Source: Clostridia bacterium (GTDB lineage: Bacteria; Bacillota; Clostridia; Christensenellales; Borkfalkiaceae). Taken from it: DNA of 64,000 nucleotides. Position numbers and translations under genes: made by a program. Positions 52,519 through 60,397 of this stretch are shown one piece after another. Where the stretch lies: contig JAGAKN010000017.1 in assembly GCA_017625565.1 (NCBI GenBank), positions 38,591 through 102,590 on the forward strand, read 5' to 3'. Positions within the stretch are counted from its first letter, which is position 1. Every line of letters starts with the position of its first letter. The notes under the pieces are model-generated. The model did no database searches. It worked only from the letters and a program-made list of their open reading frames with translations, and was not told where the DNA came from.

Positions 52519-52842
52519 ATGGTAAAACATATCAACGGAAAAGAATTAGAAAACTTGCTTGCTAGCGAACAAAGAACGATATTTTGCGATTTTTGGGCGA
52601 GCTGGTGCGGTCCTTGCAGAATGCTTGCGCCCGTGTTTGAAGAAATTTCAAACGCCTACGACGGACAAGCGTTGTTTGTAAAAGTGGACGTGGACGACGA
52701 AGAGAGCGCAAGCGTTGCGATAAAGTATCAAATTACTTCGATCCCGAACGTCATCGCGTTTAAAGGCGGCGTGCCGAAAGATAGCAGTTTGGGGTTCGTA
52801 CCCCAGCAGGCGTTGGAAACGTTTGTCAAGAACAATTTATAA
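52519..52842 (+). CDS. trxA: Thioredoxin
   Basis: A 107-residue thioredoxin with the redox motif WCGPC (C30 and C33) in FCDFWASWCGPCRMLAPVFEEIS and the cis-proline segment ITSIPNVIAFKGG. It reduces protein disulfides in the cytoplasm using thioredoxin reductase, which is not in this window. It ends the topA-hisS-trxA run before a terminator. Confidence 0.95.
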   Translation: MVKHINGKELENLLASEQRTIFCDFWASWCGPCRMLAPVFEEISNAYDGQALFVKVDVDDEESASVAIKYQITSIPNVIAFKGGVPKDSSLGFVPQQALETFVKNNL

Positions 52843-52858
52843 GGCGAAGAGCAAAAGA

Positions 52859-52890
52859 AAATCCCCCGACGGCAGTCCGTCGGGGGATAT
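52859..52890. terminator. Convergent terminator trxA/rubrerythrin
   Basis: A perfect 12-base stem ATCCCCCGACGG / CCGTCGGGGGAT with a four-base loop between converging genes. The T tract is weak on +, better on -. Confidence 0.8.
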
Positions 52891-52905
52891 ATTTAAATCG
52901 TTGAA

Positions 52906-53547
52906 TTAATAGTTTTCAGCACGTACTTGAAAATAAGCTTGGGGATGCGCGCAAACAGGGCAAACCTCAGGTGCTTTCTTGCCAACAACGATGTGTCCGC
53001 AGTTCGAGCATTGCCATACCGCATCGCCGTCCTTGGAGAATACCAAATCGCCTTTCACGTTCGCGAGCAATTTCTTATATCTTTCTTCGTGTTCTTTTTC
53101 GATTGCAGCAACGCCGTCGAACAATTCCGCGATCTTGTCAAAGCCTTCTTCGCGCGCCGTCTTTGCAAAGCCAGCATACATATCCGTCCATTCGTAGTTT
53201 TCGCCTTCTGCCGCCGCGAGAAGATTTTCTGCCGTGGAAGAAATTTCTCCGCCGTTTAAAAGCTTAAACCAAATTTTCGCGTGTTCTTGTTCGTTTTTTG
53301 CCGTTTCTTCGAAGATCGCCGCGATTTGTACGAACCCTTCTTTTCTTGCCTTGCTAGCAAAATAGGTGTACTTGTTTCTCGCTTGCGATTCGCCTGCAAA
53401 CGCCGCTTGCAAATTCGCTTCCGTTTGCGAACCCTTCAAAACGGGCGCAACTTCTTCAAACTTGCCCGATTGCTTGCAAACGGGACATACTTCGGGTGCA
53501 ACCCCTTCCGCTACGTAGTGACATACTTTACATTCGAATTTTTTCAT
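52906..53547 (-). CDS. rbr: Rubrerythrin with rubredoxin-like domains at both ends
   Basis: The 213-residue protein is a peroxidase-type oxidative-stress defence enzyme of anaerobes. Residues 1-35 form a rubredoxin-like site (C6, C9, C21, C24). A ferritin-like di-iron domain follows (about 42-170: [56 protein letters not shown]). A second rubredoxin ([22 protein letters not shown]) ends the protein. Classical rubrerythrin has only the C-terminal one and reverse rubrerythrin only the N-terminal one. The ATG at 53547 has GAGG upstream. Confidence 0.93.
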   Translation of the reverse strand: MKKFECKVCHYVAEGVAPEVCPVCKQSGKFEEVAPVLKGSQTEANLQAAFAGESQARNKYTYFASKARKEGFVQIAAIFEETAKNEQEHAKIWFKLLNGGEISSTAENLLAAAEGENYEWTDMYAGFAKTAREEGFDKIAELFDGVAAIEKEHEERYKKLLANVKGDLVFSKDGDAVWQCSNCGHIVVGKKAPEVCPVCAHPQAYFQVRAENY

Positions 53548-53570
53548 AATTAACCTCAAAAAATTTATTT

Positions 53571-53629
53571 AACTTATTAGGATTAAGTTTCATTAGTGAT
53601 ATTATAATATAAAAAAATATATTTGTCAA
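53571..53629 (-). promoter_or_regulatory. rbr promoter with leader palindrome
   Basis: On the - strand: TTGACA (53624-53629), 17 bases, TATAAT (53601-53606). A palindrome AACTTA-N7-TAAGTT (53571-53589) lies just downstream in the leader. The A/T-rich region suggests a redox regulator such as PerR, but the site does not match the PerR box exactly. Confidence 0.75.
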
Positions 53630-53739
53630 TACTTTTTATAAAAAAAGTTAAAAAAACTGAAAAATTTTTTCAAATGGTTTTGCTCTTTGACGGACGTGTG
53701 AATTGCGGGTGAAAAAGGCGACAAGATCGGCAAAAGGAA

Positions 53740-53768
53740 TTGACAAACGCAGGGGAAGTTGGTACACT
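53740..53768 (+). promoter_or_regulatory. SigA promoter for cardiolipin synthase
   Basis: TTGACA (53740-53745), 17 bases, TACACT (53763-53768). The predicted transcript starts almost at the AAGGAG of the GTG at 53790, so the leader is very short. Confidence 0.75.
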
Positions 53769-53789
53769 AATGGTAAGGAGTATACGAAA

Positions 53790-55391
53790 GTGCGAAAGTG
53801 GACGGAGAAAAAACGGAAACGAATGGAGAAAACAGTAAATAAAGACAGAACGGATAAGTTGTTTTTATATAACCGTTTCTTCTTATTTTTGACTTGCGCG
53901 TTATTGCAAGCCGTCGGCTTTGTCGCGCTTTGGGTGTTGTTCGTTTATAACTCTGCGGTAGGGGTTAGCGTACAACTTATCATTGGCGTTTTAGAGTTGG
54001 TGTTTGTTTTATACATCATCAACCAAACGGATCGTCCGTCAGGGCGACTCAATTGGATTTTGTTGATTTTAATCGTGCCCGTGATCGGCGTGCCGATGTA
54101 CTTGGCGTACGGCGAAGGCAGGGCGACGCGAAAAATGCGCAAAAAAATCGAGAAATCGCAAGCGGAACTGCAACGGCTCGCGGAAGAAGCGTTCGGGAAG
54201 AAAGACCTTCCGCCTGCAGACACACGTAGCGACGCTTTGGGTCGGTATATATCCTTGTACGGTGGCTATCCGTCGTATACCGACGGCGACGTGGAGTATT
54301 TCAACGACGGCGCGAAAGCGTACGAAAAGATTCTGGAAGCGTTGCGTTCAGCGGAAAAATATATTCTACTCGATTATTTTATTATCGCGCCTGGGAAGAT
54401 GTGGGGCGAAATTCGGAAAATTTTGTTAGAAAAGGCGGAAAAGGGAGTCAAAGTACGCATTATTTACGATGATTTTGGGTGTATGATGACGCTACCGCCA
54501 AAATACGATAAATATTTAGAACAACTTCACGAAAACGTGAAGTGTATGACGTTTAACGACGTTGTACCCGTGTTCGCTGTGCGAATGAACAATCGCGACC
54601 ACCGTAAAATTCTCGTCGTGGATGGAGAAGTGGCGTTTACGGGTGGGTTTAATCTCGCGGACGAATATATCGGTGAGAAGAAACGTTTCGGGCATTGGAA
54701 AGATTCGGGGGTACGGATTACGGGCAACGCGGTGCGTTCGTTTGTGTTCATGTTCTTTTATATATGGAATGCGTTCCGCGCGGATCGGGAGAACGCGCTC
54801 GATTATCTCCCGACGATTACGGAAAGACGTGAAAAAGGGAAAGAGTTTTTACGTATTCAGCCCTACGACGATTCGCCCGTGGATAAAAACAACGTTGGGG
54901 AATCCGTGTACGTGGATATTATTAACCGCGCGAAACGGTACGTGTATATTTTTACGCCGTACTTGATTTTAGACGATTATATGCGTATGTCGCTCTGCCA
55001 TGCCGCGGCGCGTGGGGTAGACGTGCGGATTGTCACGCCGGGGATTCCCGATAAAAAGACGATTTACCGTCTAACCCGAGCAAATTATATGCCTCTATTA
55101 AAGCACGGGGTAAAGATTTACGAATACACGCCTGGGTTTATACACGCCAAGAGTATGGTTTGTGACGACGAATGCGCGGTGGTGGGAACGATCAATCTCG
55201 ATTATAGAAGTTTGTATTTGCACTTTGAAAACGCCGTATATTTTTCGGGGTGTCAAGCGGTTGCAGACGTAAAGCAAGACTGCGAAGAAACGTTTGCTCT
55301 GTCAAAACTTTGTACGGTAGAAAATTGTAAGCGTGGGATTTTCGGCAGACTAACCGATTCCCTATTGCGCGTATTTGAGACGTTATTTTAA
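53790..55391 (+). CDS. cls: Cardiolipin synthase (phospholipase D family)
   Basis: This membrane enzyme joins two phosphatidylglycerols. Two N-terminal membrane segments (about 25-75) precede two PLD modules: HRKILVVDGEVAFTGGFN (HxKxxxxD, first) and HAKSMVCDDECAVVGTINLD (second). I prefer the GTG at 53790, with AAGGAG nine bases upstream, giving 533 residues. An ATG at 53823 gives 522 residues but has a poor SD. A small zinc-ribbon protein follows 13 bases later. Confidence 0.92.
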   Translation: MRKWTEKKRKRMEKTVNKDRTDKLFLYNRFFLFLTCALLQAVGFVALWVLFVYNSAVGVSVQLIIGVLELVFVLYIINQTDRPSGRLNWILLILIVPVIGVPMYLAYGEGRATRKMRKKIEKSQAELQRLAEEAFGKKDLPPADTRSDALGRYISLYGGYPSYTDGDVEYFNDGAKAYEKILEALRSAEKYILLDYFIIAPGKMWGEIRKILLEKAEKGVKVRIIYDDFGCMMTLPPKYDKYLEQLHENVKCMTFNDVVPVFAVRMNNRDHRKILVVDGEVAFTGGFNLADEYIGEKKRFGHWKDSGVRITGNAVRSFVFMFFYIWNAFRADRENALDYLPTITERREKGKEFLRIQPYDDSPVDKNNVGESVYVDIINRAKRYVYIFTPYLILDDYMRMSLCHAAARGVDVRIVTPGIPDKKTIYRLTRANYMPLLKHGVKIYEYTPGFIHAKSMVCDDECAVVGTINLDYRSLYLHFENAVYFSGCQAVADVKQDCEETFALSKLCTVENCKRGIFGRLTDSLLRVFETLF

Positions 55392-55404
55392 AAGGAGTAG
55401 AAGA

Positions 55405-55716
55405 ATGGGAAAAGACAATGCGAAGGAAAGACGAATGAAAAAGCGCGCGGAAGAAAGGCAACCGCCCAAACAACCTGCGCCGAAACAAGGGAAAGTAAAA
55501 CAAGAACCAAAGCGCGAATACAGCGCGGATATGCCGTCGCAATTGCATTGTCCGCGTTGCAAGACGCTAATGGACAAAGGTGTTTGTCCGCATTGTGGAC
55601 ACTACGTTTACGTGCCGATGGACAAAGGCAAAGTAAAGAAGATTAAACTCGTGTTGACGGTCGTCGCATTGATTGCGTTCGTAGCGATTTTTGCGGTAAT
55701 CCAGAGCAAGAAATAA
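55405..55716 (+). CDS. Small zinc-ribbon membrane protein
   Basis: A 103-residue protein. A highly basic N-terminus (Lys/Arg/Pro/Gln-rich, about 1-45) is followed by a zinc ribbon (CPRCKTLMDKGVCPHCGHYV) and one C-terminal membrane span (about 81-98, LVLTVVALIAFVAIFAVI). The basic half faces the cytoplasm or RNA/DNA; the function is unknown. AAAGGAG precedes the ATG. It is co-transcribed with cardiolipin synthase. Confidence 0.75.
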   Translation: MGKDNAKERRMKKRAEERQPPKQPAPKQGKVKQEPKREYSADMPSQLHCPRCKTLMDKGVCPHCGHYVYVPMDKGKVKKIKLVLTVVALIAFVAIFAVIQSKK

Positions 55717-55722
55717 GAAACG

Positions 55723-55750
55723 CCCCCAACGTGATTACGTTGGGGGTTTT
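55723..55750. terminator. Convergent terminator
   Basis: A perfect 10-base stem CCCCCAACGT / ACGTTGGGGG with a four-base loop, followed by T4 on +. It also sits 24 bases past the stop of the small - strand ORF. Confidence 0.88.
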
Positions 55751-55773
55751 ATCAACGCGCAATTCTCGAAACC

Positions 55774-55935
55774 TAATCGTTGCGGGCAGTTTTCCATCGG
55801 TCGAGGGAACGTTGGGCGGCGTTTTTCAACGCCGTCAGTTTCTTGGTCAATCCGAGGAGAAATTTCTCGACTAACCCCAAAAGAAGCACGTCGAGACCAA
55901 AGAGATGCAATACCATTATCAATTTCGCTTTCATA
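55774..55935 (-). CDS. Putative 53-residue hydrophobic peptide
   Basis: The - strand of this gap encodes a 53-residue peptide, MKAKLIMVLHLFGLDVLLLG followed by LVEKFLLGLTKKLTALKNAA and QRSLDRWKTARND. Residues 3-28 are strongly hydrophobic, and the second half is an amphipathic basic helix. AAGGAAGG lies just before the ATG. A consensus promoter sits at 56026-56053 and a terminator follows. It was found by reading the gap. It could be a small membrane protein or a type I toxin-like peptide; there is no direct evidence of function. Confidence 0.55.
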
Positions 55936-56025
55936 CCGTACCTTCCTTTTTGATGTATTTAAGCAGGAATTTCAAAAGGCGTTGCAAACGTACGGGGCAG
56001 GGATCGGTTGCGCCGTCGCCGTAAT

Positions 56026-56053
56026 AGTATACCGCGCTTTTTTCATTTGTCAA
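56026..56053 (-). promoter_or_regulatory. SigA promoter for the 53-residue ORF
   Basis: On the - strand: TTGACA (56048-56053), 16 bases, TATACT (56026-56031). It leaves a leader of about 85 bases before the start at 55935. Confidence 0.7.
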
Positions 56054-56091
56054 GCGGTGCGTACCAACTTTTTTATAGAAAAAGCAAAAAA

Positions 56092-56107
56092 CCCGTTTCA
56101 GAAACGG
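56092..56107 (-). terminator. Possible - strand terminator upstream of the small ORF promoter
   Basis: The hairpin CCGTTTC / GAAACGG is followed on the - strand by G and six T. It would stop antisense transcription coming out of ruvC before it reaches the small-ORF promoter. Confidence 0.5.
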
Positions 56108-56125
56108 AAGATTGTCGGTAAGGGC

Positions 56126-56154
56126 TTGACTTTTTTTTGCGTTTGCGGTATAAT
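56126..56154 (+). promoter_or_regulatory. SigA promoter for ruvC-ruvA-ruvB-queA
   Basis: TTGACT (56126-56131), 17 bases, TATAAT (56149-56154), 30 bases before the ruvC ATG. No bacillar LexA box is seen over it. Confidence 0.85.
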
Positions 56155-56183
56155 AAAAAGTAATCAAAAAGGAACAGGCGAAA

Positions 56184-56894
56184 ATGATTATTTTGGGCAT
56201 CGACCCGGGGATTGCAACCTTGGGTTTTGGCGTAATTGAAAAGGACGAACGGGGGAATTTCCGCCCCGTCGATTGCGGTGTAATCGTCACCCCGAAAGAA
56301 GAGAGTCTGCCCGTTCGGCTAGCGATCTTGGAAGAAGGCGTGCAAAAAGTGTTAGAGAAATTCCACCCCGACGAAGTGGCGATGGAAGAGCTCTTCTTTT
56401 CCAAGAACATTACGACGGGGATTGCGGTAGCGCATGCGCGTGGCGTGGCGCTCCTTACCTGCGTAAAAGCCTGTGGGAAATTATACGAATATACGCCGAT
56501 GCAAATCAAACAAGCGTTGACGGGCTACGGCAAAGCGGACAAAAAACAAATCCAAACGGTGGTAGCGTCGATGTTAAAACTCCCGTCTATACCCAAACCC
56601 GACGACGCGGCGGATGCGCTCGCGATTGCGCTCTGTCACGGTTTTTCCAGCCGTTTTGGGGAATTATTCGCCGTTGGGAATATGACGCGCGCAAAAGGGC
56701 AAAATACCGCCCCTGCAAGCGCGTATCAAGAATTGATGCAAGCGGGGGTGCGCGCGTGCAAGAAAGGCAAAAAATCAGGGGTTGGATTTTCGTCCGCGCA
56801 AACGGTGGGCGCGCTACAAAGCGCTACGGGGCTCTCGGGGGTCACGGGCGTAGGCAGGGCGTCGCAAATCAAATTCCCGCCGAAAAAGCAATAA
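56184..56894 (+). CDS. ruvC: Holliday junction endonuclease RuvC with C-terminal extension
   Basis: RuvC cuts Holliday junctions symmetrically. The RNase H-like core (about 1-160) has the catalytic acidic residues in MIILGIDPGIATLGFGVIE (D7), AMEELFF (E) and PDDAADALAIALCH (DxxD). The family ends near residue 165-175, but this protein runs to 236. The extra ~70 residues are basic and rich in Gly, Ser, Ala and Lys (about 165-236). They are probably flexible and may bind DNA. ruvA follows after 12 bases. Confidence 0.95.
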   Translation: MIILGIDPGIATLGFGVIEKDERGNFRPVDCGVIVTPKEESLPVRLAILEEGVQKVLEKFHPDEVAMEELFFSKNITTGIAVAHARGVALLTCVKACGKLYEYTPMQIKQALTGYGKADKKQIQTVVASMLKLPSIPKPDDAADALAIALCHGFSSRFGELFAVGNMTRAKGQNTAPASAYQELMQAGVRACKKGKKSGVGFSSAQTVGALQSATGLSGVTGVGRASQIKFPPKKQ

Positions 56895-56906
56895 GGAGAA
56901 AGAAAA

Positions 56907-57521
56907 ATGATCTCGTATTTAAGGGGCAGGGTATTGACGACGACCACGGAAACGGTGATTTTGGACGTGAACGGGGTCGGTTATGAAATTTATTGTTCGG
57001 GTAGCGCGTTCCGCAAAGTTAGCGTCGGTGGCGTGGTGGAATTGTTCACGTATCTGCAAGTCAAAGAAGACGGAATGACGTTGTTCGGTTTTGAAAGTTT
57101 GCGAGAAAGAGAACTTTTTTTAAAACTGACTTCGGTATCGGGTGTAGGCCCGAAAATGGGGATTGCGGTGTTGGTCACGTTAACAGGGGATCAGCTCATC
57201 GAAGCGGTCGCGGCTGCGGACGTGAAACGGTTGAGTACCGTCAAAGGGCTTGGGAAAAAGACGGCGGAAAAGATTGTTTTGGAACTGCATGGGAAGATTT
57301 CGGCGGCGGAGATTATGAGCGTTTCGGAAGATCCCGTATCGGCGAAACCGCAAGAACCTGCCGTTGGGAAATTGACGGCGCAGGAAGAAGAAGCCGTTTC
57401 GGCGCTCATCGGGTTAGGATTTACCCGTAGCGAGAGTGTGCAAGCGGTAAAACGTGCGCGCGAAACAGGCGCAACGACGGTGGAAGAAGTGATTATGAAA
57501 GCGTTGCAAGGTGGCGTTTAA
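56907..57521 (+). CDS. ruvA: Holliday junction DNA helicase subunit RuvA
   Basis: The 204-residue tetrameric junction-binding subunit begins MISYLRGRVLTTTTETVILDVNGVGYEI. It has two helix-hairpin-helix motifs (LTSVSGVGPKMGIAVL and LSTVKGLGKKTAEKIVLEL) and a C-terminal UBA-like domain that regulates RuvB (about 155-204). AAGGAG precedes the ATG. Confidence 0.97.
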   Translation: MISYLRGRVLTTTTETVILDVNGVGYEIYCSGSAFRKVSVGGVVELFTYLQVKEDGMTLFGFESLRERELFLKLTSVSGVGPKMGIAVLVTLTGDQLIEAVAAADVKRLSTVKGLGKKTAEKIVLELHGKISAAEIMSVSEDPVSAKPQEPAVGKLTAQEEEAVSALIGLGFTRSESVQAVKRARETGATTVEEVIMKALQGGV

Positions 57522-57545
57522 GAAAGGGAAAAACGGGAAAAAGAT

Positions 57546-58598
57546 ATGTTTGAAGAAGAATACGGCGAAGAAAATTTAGTCGTCAGCACGAAAACGGAAT
57601 ACGACGCGGAAGAGAACGTTTTACGCCCGAAAACGATGGCGGATTACGTCGGTCAGCAAAAGGTAAAGGACAATCTCGACGTATACATTGCCGCGGCGAA
57701 AGCGCGTGGCGAAGCGTTGGATCACGTATTGTTATACGGGCCACCGGGGCTTGGGAAAACGACGCTTTCGCATATTATTGCAAACGAGCTTGGCGTGTCG
57801 ATCAAATTGACGAGCGGTCCTGCGATCGAGCGTTCGGGGGATCTTGCCGCAATTTTGACCAACTTAAACGAAGGGGACGTCTTGTTTATCGACGAAATCC
57901 ACCGCCTGAACCGTTCGGTAGAAGAAATTTTATATTCGGCGATGGAAGATTACGCGCTGGATATTATCGTTGGGAAGGGCCCGTCCGCGCGGAATATTCG
58001 GTTTGCGCTTAAAAAATTTACGCTCATCGGCGCAACGACGCGCGCAGGCATGTTGGCATCTCCACTTCGGGATCGCTTTGGGATCATCAACCGTTTGGAA
58101 ATGTATACGCCGAGCGAATTGCAACAAATCGTATCCCGTTCGGCAAGAGCCTTGAATATCGCAATCGACGACGAAGCGGCGTCGGAAATCGCAAGAAGAA
58201 GCCGTGGTACGCCACGGATTGCGAACAGATTATTAAAAAGAGTACGCGATTTCTCGCTCGTGAAAGGGAACTCCACCATCACGTACGCGGACGCGCGTTT
58301 TGCGCTTGCAAGATTAGAGATTGACGAACTTGGTTTGGATGAAACCGACCGCAATTTACTTCGCGCATTGATTGAAAAATTCGGCGGTGGTCCGACGGGT
58401 TTGGAAACGCTTGCGGCGACGATTAACGAAGACGCGAACACCATTGAAGACGTGTACGAGCCCTATTTGTTGCAACTCGGGTTTATCGCGCGTACTCCGC
58501 GTGGGCGTATATGTTTAAAGGACGGATACGCGCATATGGGCATGCAACCGTCGTTGAAAGCCCGCAAACAAATTTCTCTTTTTGAAACGGACGAATAA
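57546..58598 (+). CDS. ruvB: Holliday junction branch-migration ATPase RuvB
   Basis: The 350-residue AAA+ motor has [19 protein letters not shown], Walker [20 protein letters not shown], Walker [10 protein letters not shown], sensor [18 protein letters not shown] and the C-terminal winged helix ([17 protein letters not shown]). The acidic N-terminal tail is longer than in E. coli. queA follows three bases after the stop. Confidence 0.98.
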   Translation: MFEEEYGEENLVVSTKTEYDAEENVLRPKTMADYVGQQKVKDNLDVYIAAAKARGEALDHVLLYGPPGLGKTTLSHIIANELGVSIKLTSGPAIERSGDLAAILTNLNEGDVLFIDEIHRLNRSVEEILYSAMEDYALDIIVGKGPSARNIRFALKKFTLIGATTRAGMLASPLRDRFGIINRLEMYTPSELQQIVSRSARALNIAIDDEAASEIARRSRGTPRIANRLLKRVRDFSLVKGNSTITYADARFALARLEIDELGLDETDRNLLRALIEKFGGGPTGLETLAATINEDANTIEDVYEPYLLQLGFIARTPRGRICLKDGYAHMGMQPSLKARKQISLFETDE

Positions 58599-58601
58599 AT
58601 T

Positions 58602-59645
58602 ATGCCAACACAAGAAAAAGTGCAATACAAAAAAAGCGATTTTTATTACGATTTGCCCGAAGATCGGATTGCGCAAACGCCTGCCGAGCCTCGGGATTCG
58701 TCGAAATTGCTCGTATATCACCGCTCTGAAAAGCGGATAGAAGACCGTATTTTTCGGGACATTACCGACTATTTACAATCGGGTGACGTGCTCGTTATCA
58801 ACAATACGAAGGTGTTGCCTGCGAGAATGTACGCAAAAACCGAGCATGGCGGAGTGGTGGAAGTACTGCTTTTAAAACGCTACGATTTGCGGACGTGGGA
58901 AGTCTTAATGCGCCCTGGGAAAAAGGGGAAAATCGGCGTCAAAATGACGATCGGCGACGAATTGTCCTTGACCGTCAAAGATATCACGGACAGCGGGGAA
59001 CGGATCGTGGAATTTGCCTACGAGGGGGCGTTTGAAGACGTGCTTTCACGTGTAGGCACGATGCCTTTGCCTCCGTATATCAAGACGAAGCTGGAAAATC
59101 AAGCCCGCTATAACACGGTATACAGCCAAGTAGACGGTTCGGCTGCAGCGCCGACGGCGGGATTGCATTTCACGGAAGAGTTGCTCGCAAAAATCCGAGA
59201 AAAGGGCGTGGAAATTGCGGAAGTATTATTGCACGTGGGGTTGGGGACGTTCCGTCCTGTTAGCGAAGAGATCATCACCGACCATAAAATGCATTCGGAA
59301 TTTTACGAAATCGGCGAGAAGGCTGCGGAAATCATCAATGCGGCGAAACGGGAAGGTAGACGGGTAATCGCCGTTGGAACGACGTCTGTACGGACTTTGG
59401 AAAGCGTTGCCGATGAGAACGGCTACGTTTGCGCTTGCAATGGGAATACGGAAATTTTTCTTTATCCGCCCTACAAGATGAAATGCGTAGACGCGTTGAT
59501 TACCAACTTCCATTTGCCTGAAAGTACGTTGATTATGCTTGTTGCCTGTTTGACGGGTAGGCGGGAAATCCTGGACGTGTACGAATATGCGGTAAAGAAT
59601 GAATACCGATTCTTCAGTTTCGGCGACGCCTGTTTGATTGTATAA
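58602..59645 (+). CDS. queA: tRNA preQ1(34) S-adenosylmethionine ribosyltransferase-isomerase
   Basis: QueA transfers the ribosyl part of SAM to preQ1 in tRNA to form epoxyqueuosine. The 347 residues show DFYYDLPEDRIAQTPAEPRDSSKLLVY, DVLVINNTKVLPARM, APTAGLHFTEELL, HVGLGTFRPV and TSVRTLES. The other queuosine genes are not adjacent. It ends the ruvCAB run; a common order in Firmicutes is ruvAB-queA-tgt. Confidence 0.97.
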   Translation: MPTQEKVQYKKSDFYYDLPEDRIAQTPAEPRDSSKLLVYHRSEKRIEDRIFRDITDYLQSGDVLVINNTKVLPARMYAKTEHGGVVEVLLLKRYDLRTWEVLMRPGKKGKIGVKMTIGDELSLTVKDITDSGERIVEFAYEGAFEDVLSRVGTMPLPPYIKTKLENQARYNTVYSQVDGSAAAPTAGLHFTEELLAKIREKGVEIAEVLLHVGLGTFRPVSEEIITDHKMHSEFYEIGEKAAEIINAAKREGRRVIAVGTTSVRTLESVADENGYVCACNGNTEIFLYPPYKMKCVDALITNFHLPESTLIMLVACLTGRREILDVYEYAVKNEYRFFSFGDACLIV

Positions 59646-59828
59646 CGCGTCGAAATACTGCGTTGACGCTCGCTCACGTACTACCTGGTACGCTCGTTCG
59701 CGTCGCCTTGTCTTTCTCGGTTCTACAACCAAACGATAGCACGTCAAACTGTTTCTTGTAAAATTCGGCGACCGCAATACTGCGTTGGCGCTCGCGTCAT
59801 CGCAAAAATCGATAAGGGAATATTGAAC
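59646..59828 (+). repeat. Spacer with imperfect repeated motif
   Basis: Downstream of queA, AATACTGCGTTGACGCTCGC recurs near 59774-59793 with one change (TTGGCGCTCGC). A second direct pair, ACGCTCGCTCACG and ACGCTCGTTCGCG, lies in between. There is no clear terminator or gene. It may be a degenerate interspersed repeat. Confidence 0.4.
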
Positions 59829-60200
59829 ATGAACGATCAAAAGAAATTCAATCAATCGGGAGAAGATTATCTCGAAAGCATTTTACGGCTTTTAGAAACC
59901 CAAGCCGTCGTGCATCGGATCGACGTAGCAAAACGCATGGGCGTTTCGCAGGCGGCGGTGAATAAAGCCGTCAAAATCTTGGTGGCAAACGGGCACGTCT
60001 ACGAAGACGGAAAACATTTGTATCTTACCGAACTCGGGAAAGCGTACGCCCAAGAAATCTACGCCCGTCATTGTATTATTCGCGACTATTTGATGCAAAA
60101 TGGCGTTTCTCCTGCAACGGCGGAAACCGACGCTTGCAAATTAGAGCATCTTCTCTCCGACGAAACGTTCCAAATGATGAAAAACGCGCTTTCGAAATAA
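59829..60200 (+). CDS. DtxR/MntR-family metal-dependent repressor
   Basis: A 123-residue protein with an N-terminal winged helix (NQSGEDYLESILRLLETQAVVHRIDVAKRMGVSQAAVNKAVKILVANGHVYEDGKHLYLTELG). A dimerisation/metal domain (AQEIYARHCIIRDYLMQNGVSPATAETDACKLEHLLSDETF) supplies the His, Glu and Cys ligands. It lacks the SH3-like third domain, as in MntR-size members. It lies just upstream of feoAB. An Fe-responsive role is inferred from that location. The ATG at 59829 has AAGGGA; a TTG at 59823 is an alternative. Confidence 0.88.
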   Translation: MNDQKKFNQSGEDYLESILRLLETQAVVHRIDVAKRMGVSQAAVNKAVKILVANGHVYEDGKHLYLTELGKAYAQEIYARHCIIRDYLMQNGVSPATAETDACKLEHLLSDETFQMMKNALSK

Positions 60201-60213
60201 AACGCCGAAAATC

Positions 60214-60237
60214 ACGCCCGCTAAAGCGGGCGTTTCC
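60214..60237 (+). terminator. Hairpin after the DtxR-family gene
   Basis: The stem ACGCCCGC / GCGGGCGT with a four-base loop. The following T tract is broken (TTCCCTT), so termination may be partial. Confidence 0.6.
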
Positions 60238-60263
60238 CTTGAAAAAAATTTGGAAAAAATTTC

Positions 60264-60369
60264 TTAACCGCGGTTTATTTTTCTTGACGCGAACATAAAA
60301 TTGTGCTATAATGCATAAGGATAAAAGGAAAACGTTTTTTTCTTTTCCAAAAAAATTAACTATGGTTAA
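60264..60369 (+). promoter_or_regulatory. feoAB promoter with two matching operator-like palindromes
   Basis: The promoter is TTGACG (60284-60289), 17 bases, TATAAT (60307-60312). Upstream of the -35 lies TTAACCGCGGTTTA (60264-60277). In the leader lies TTAACTATGGTTAA (60356-60369). Both fit TTAAC-N3-GGTTWA. A DtxR-family regulator is encoded next door, and DtxR/IdeR sites are palindromic AT-rich elements of similar type. Direct binding is inference. Confidence 0.7.
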
Positions 60370-60397
60370 GAATTGAAGCGGTAAAAAGGAGAAAGGT

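Noticed and set aside
55931..56509. 192-residue - strand frame over ruvC
   Set aside because: It is a shadow of ruvC and reads through the - strand hairpin at 56092-56107. Only the downstream 53-residue frame has its own RBS and promoter.
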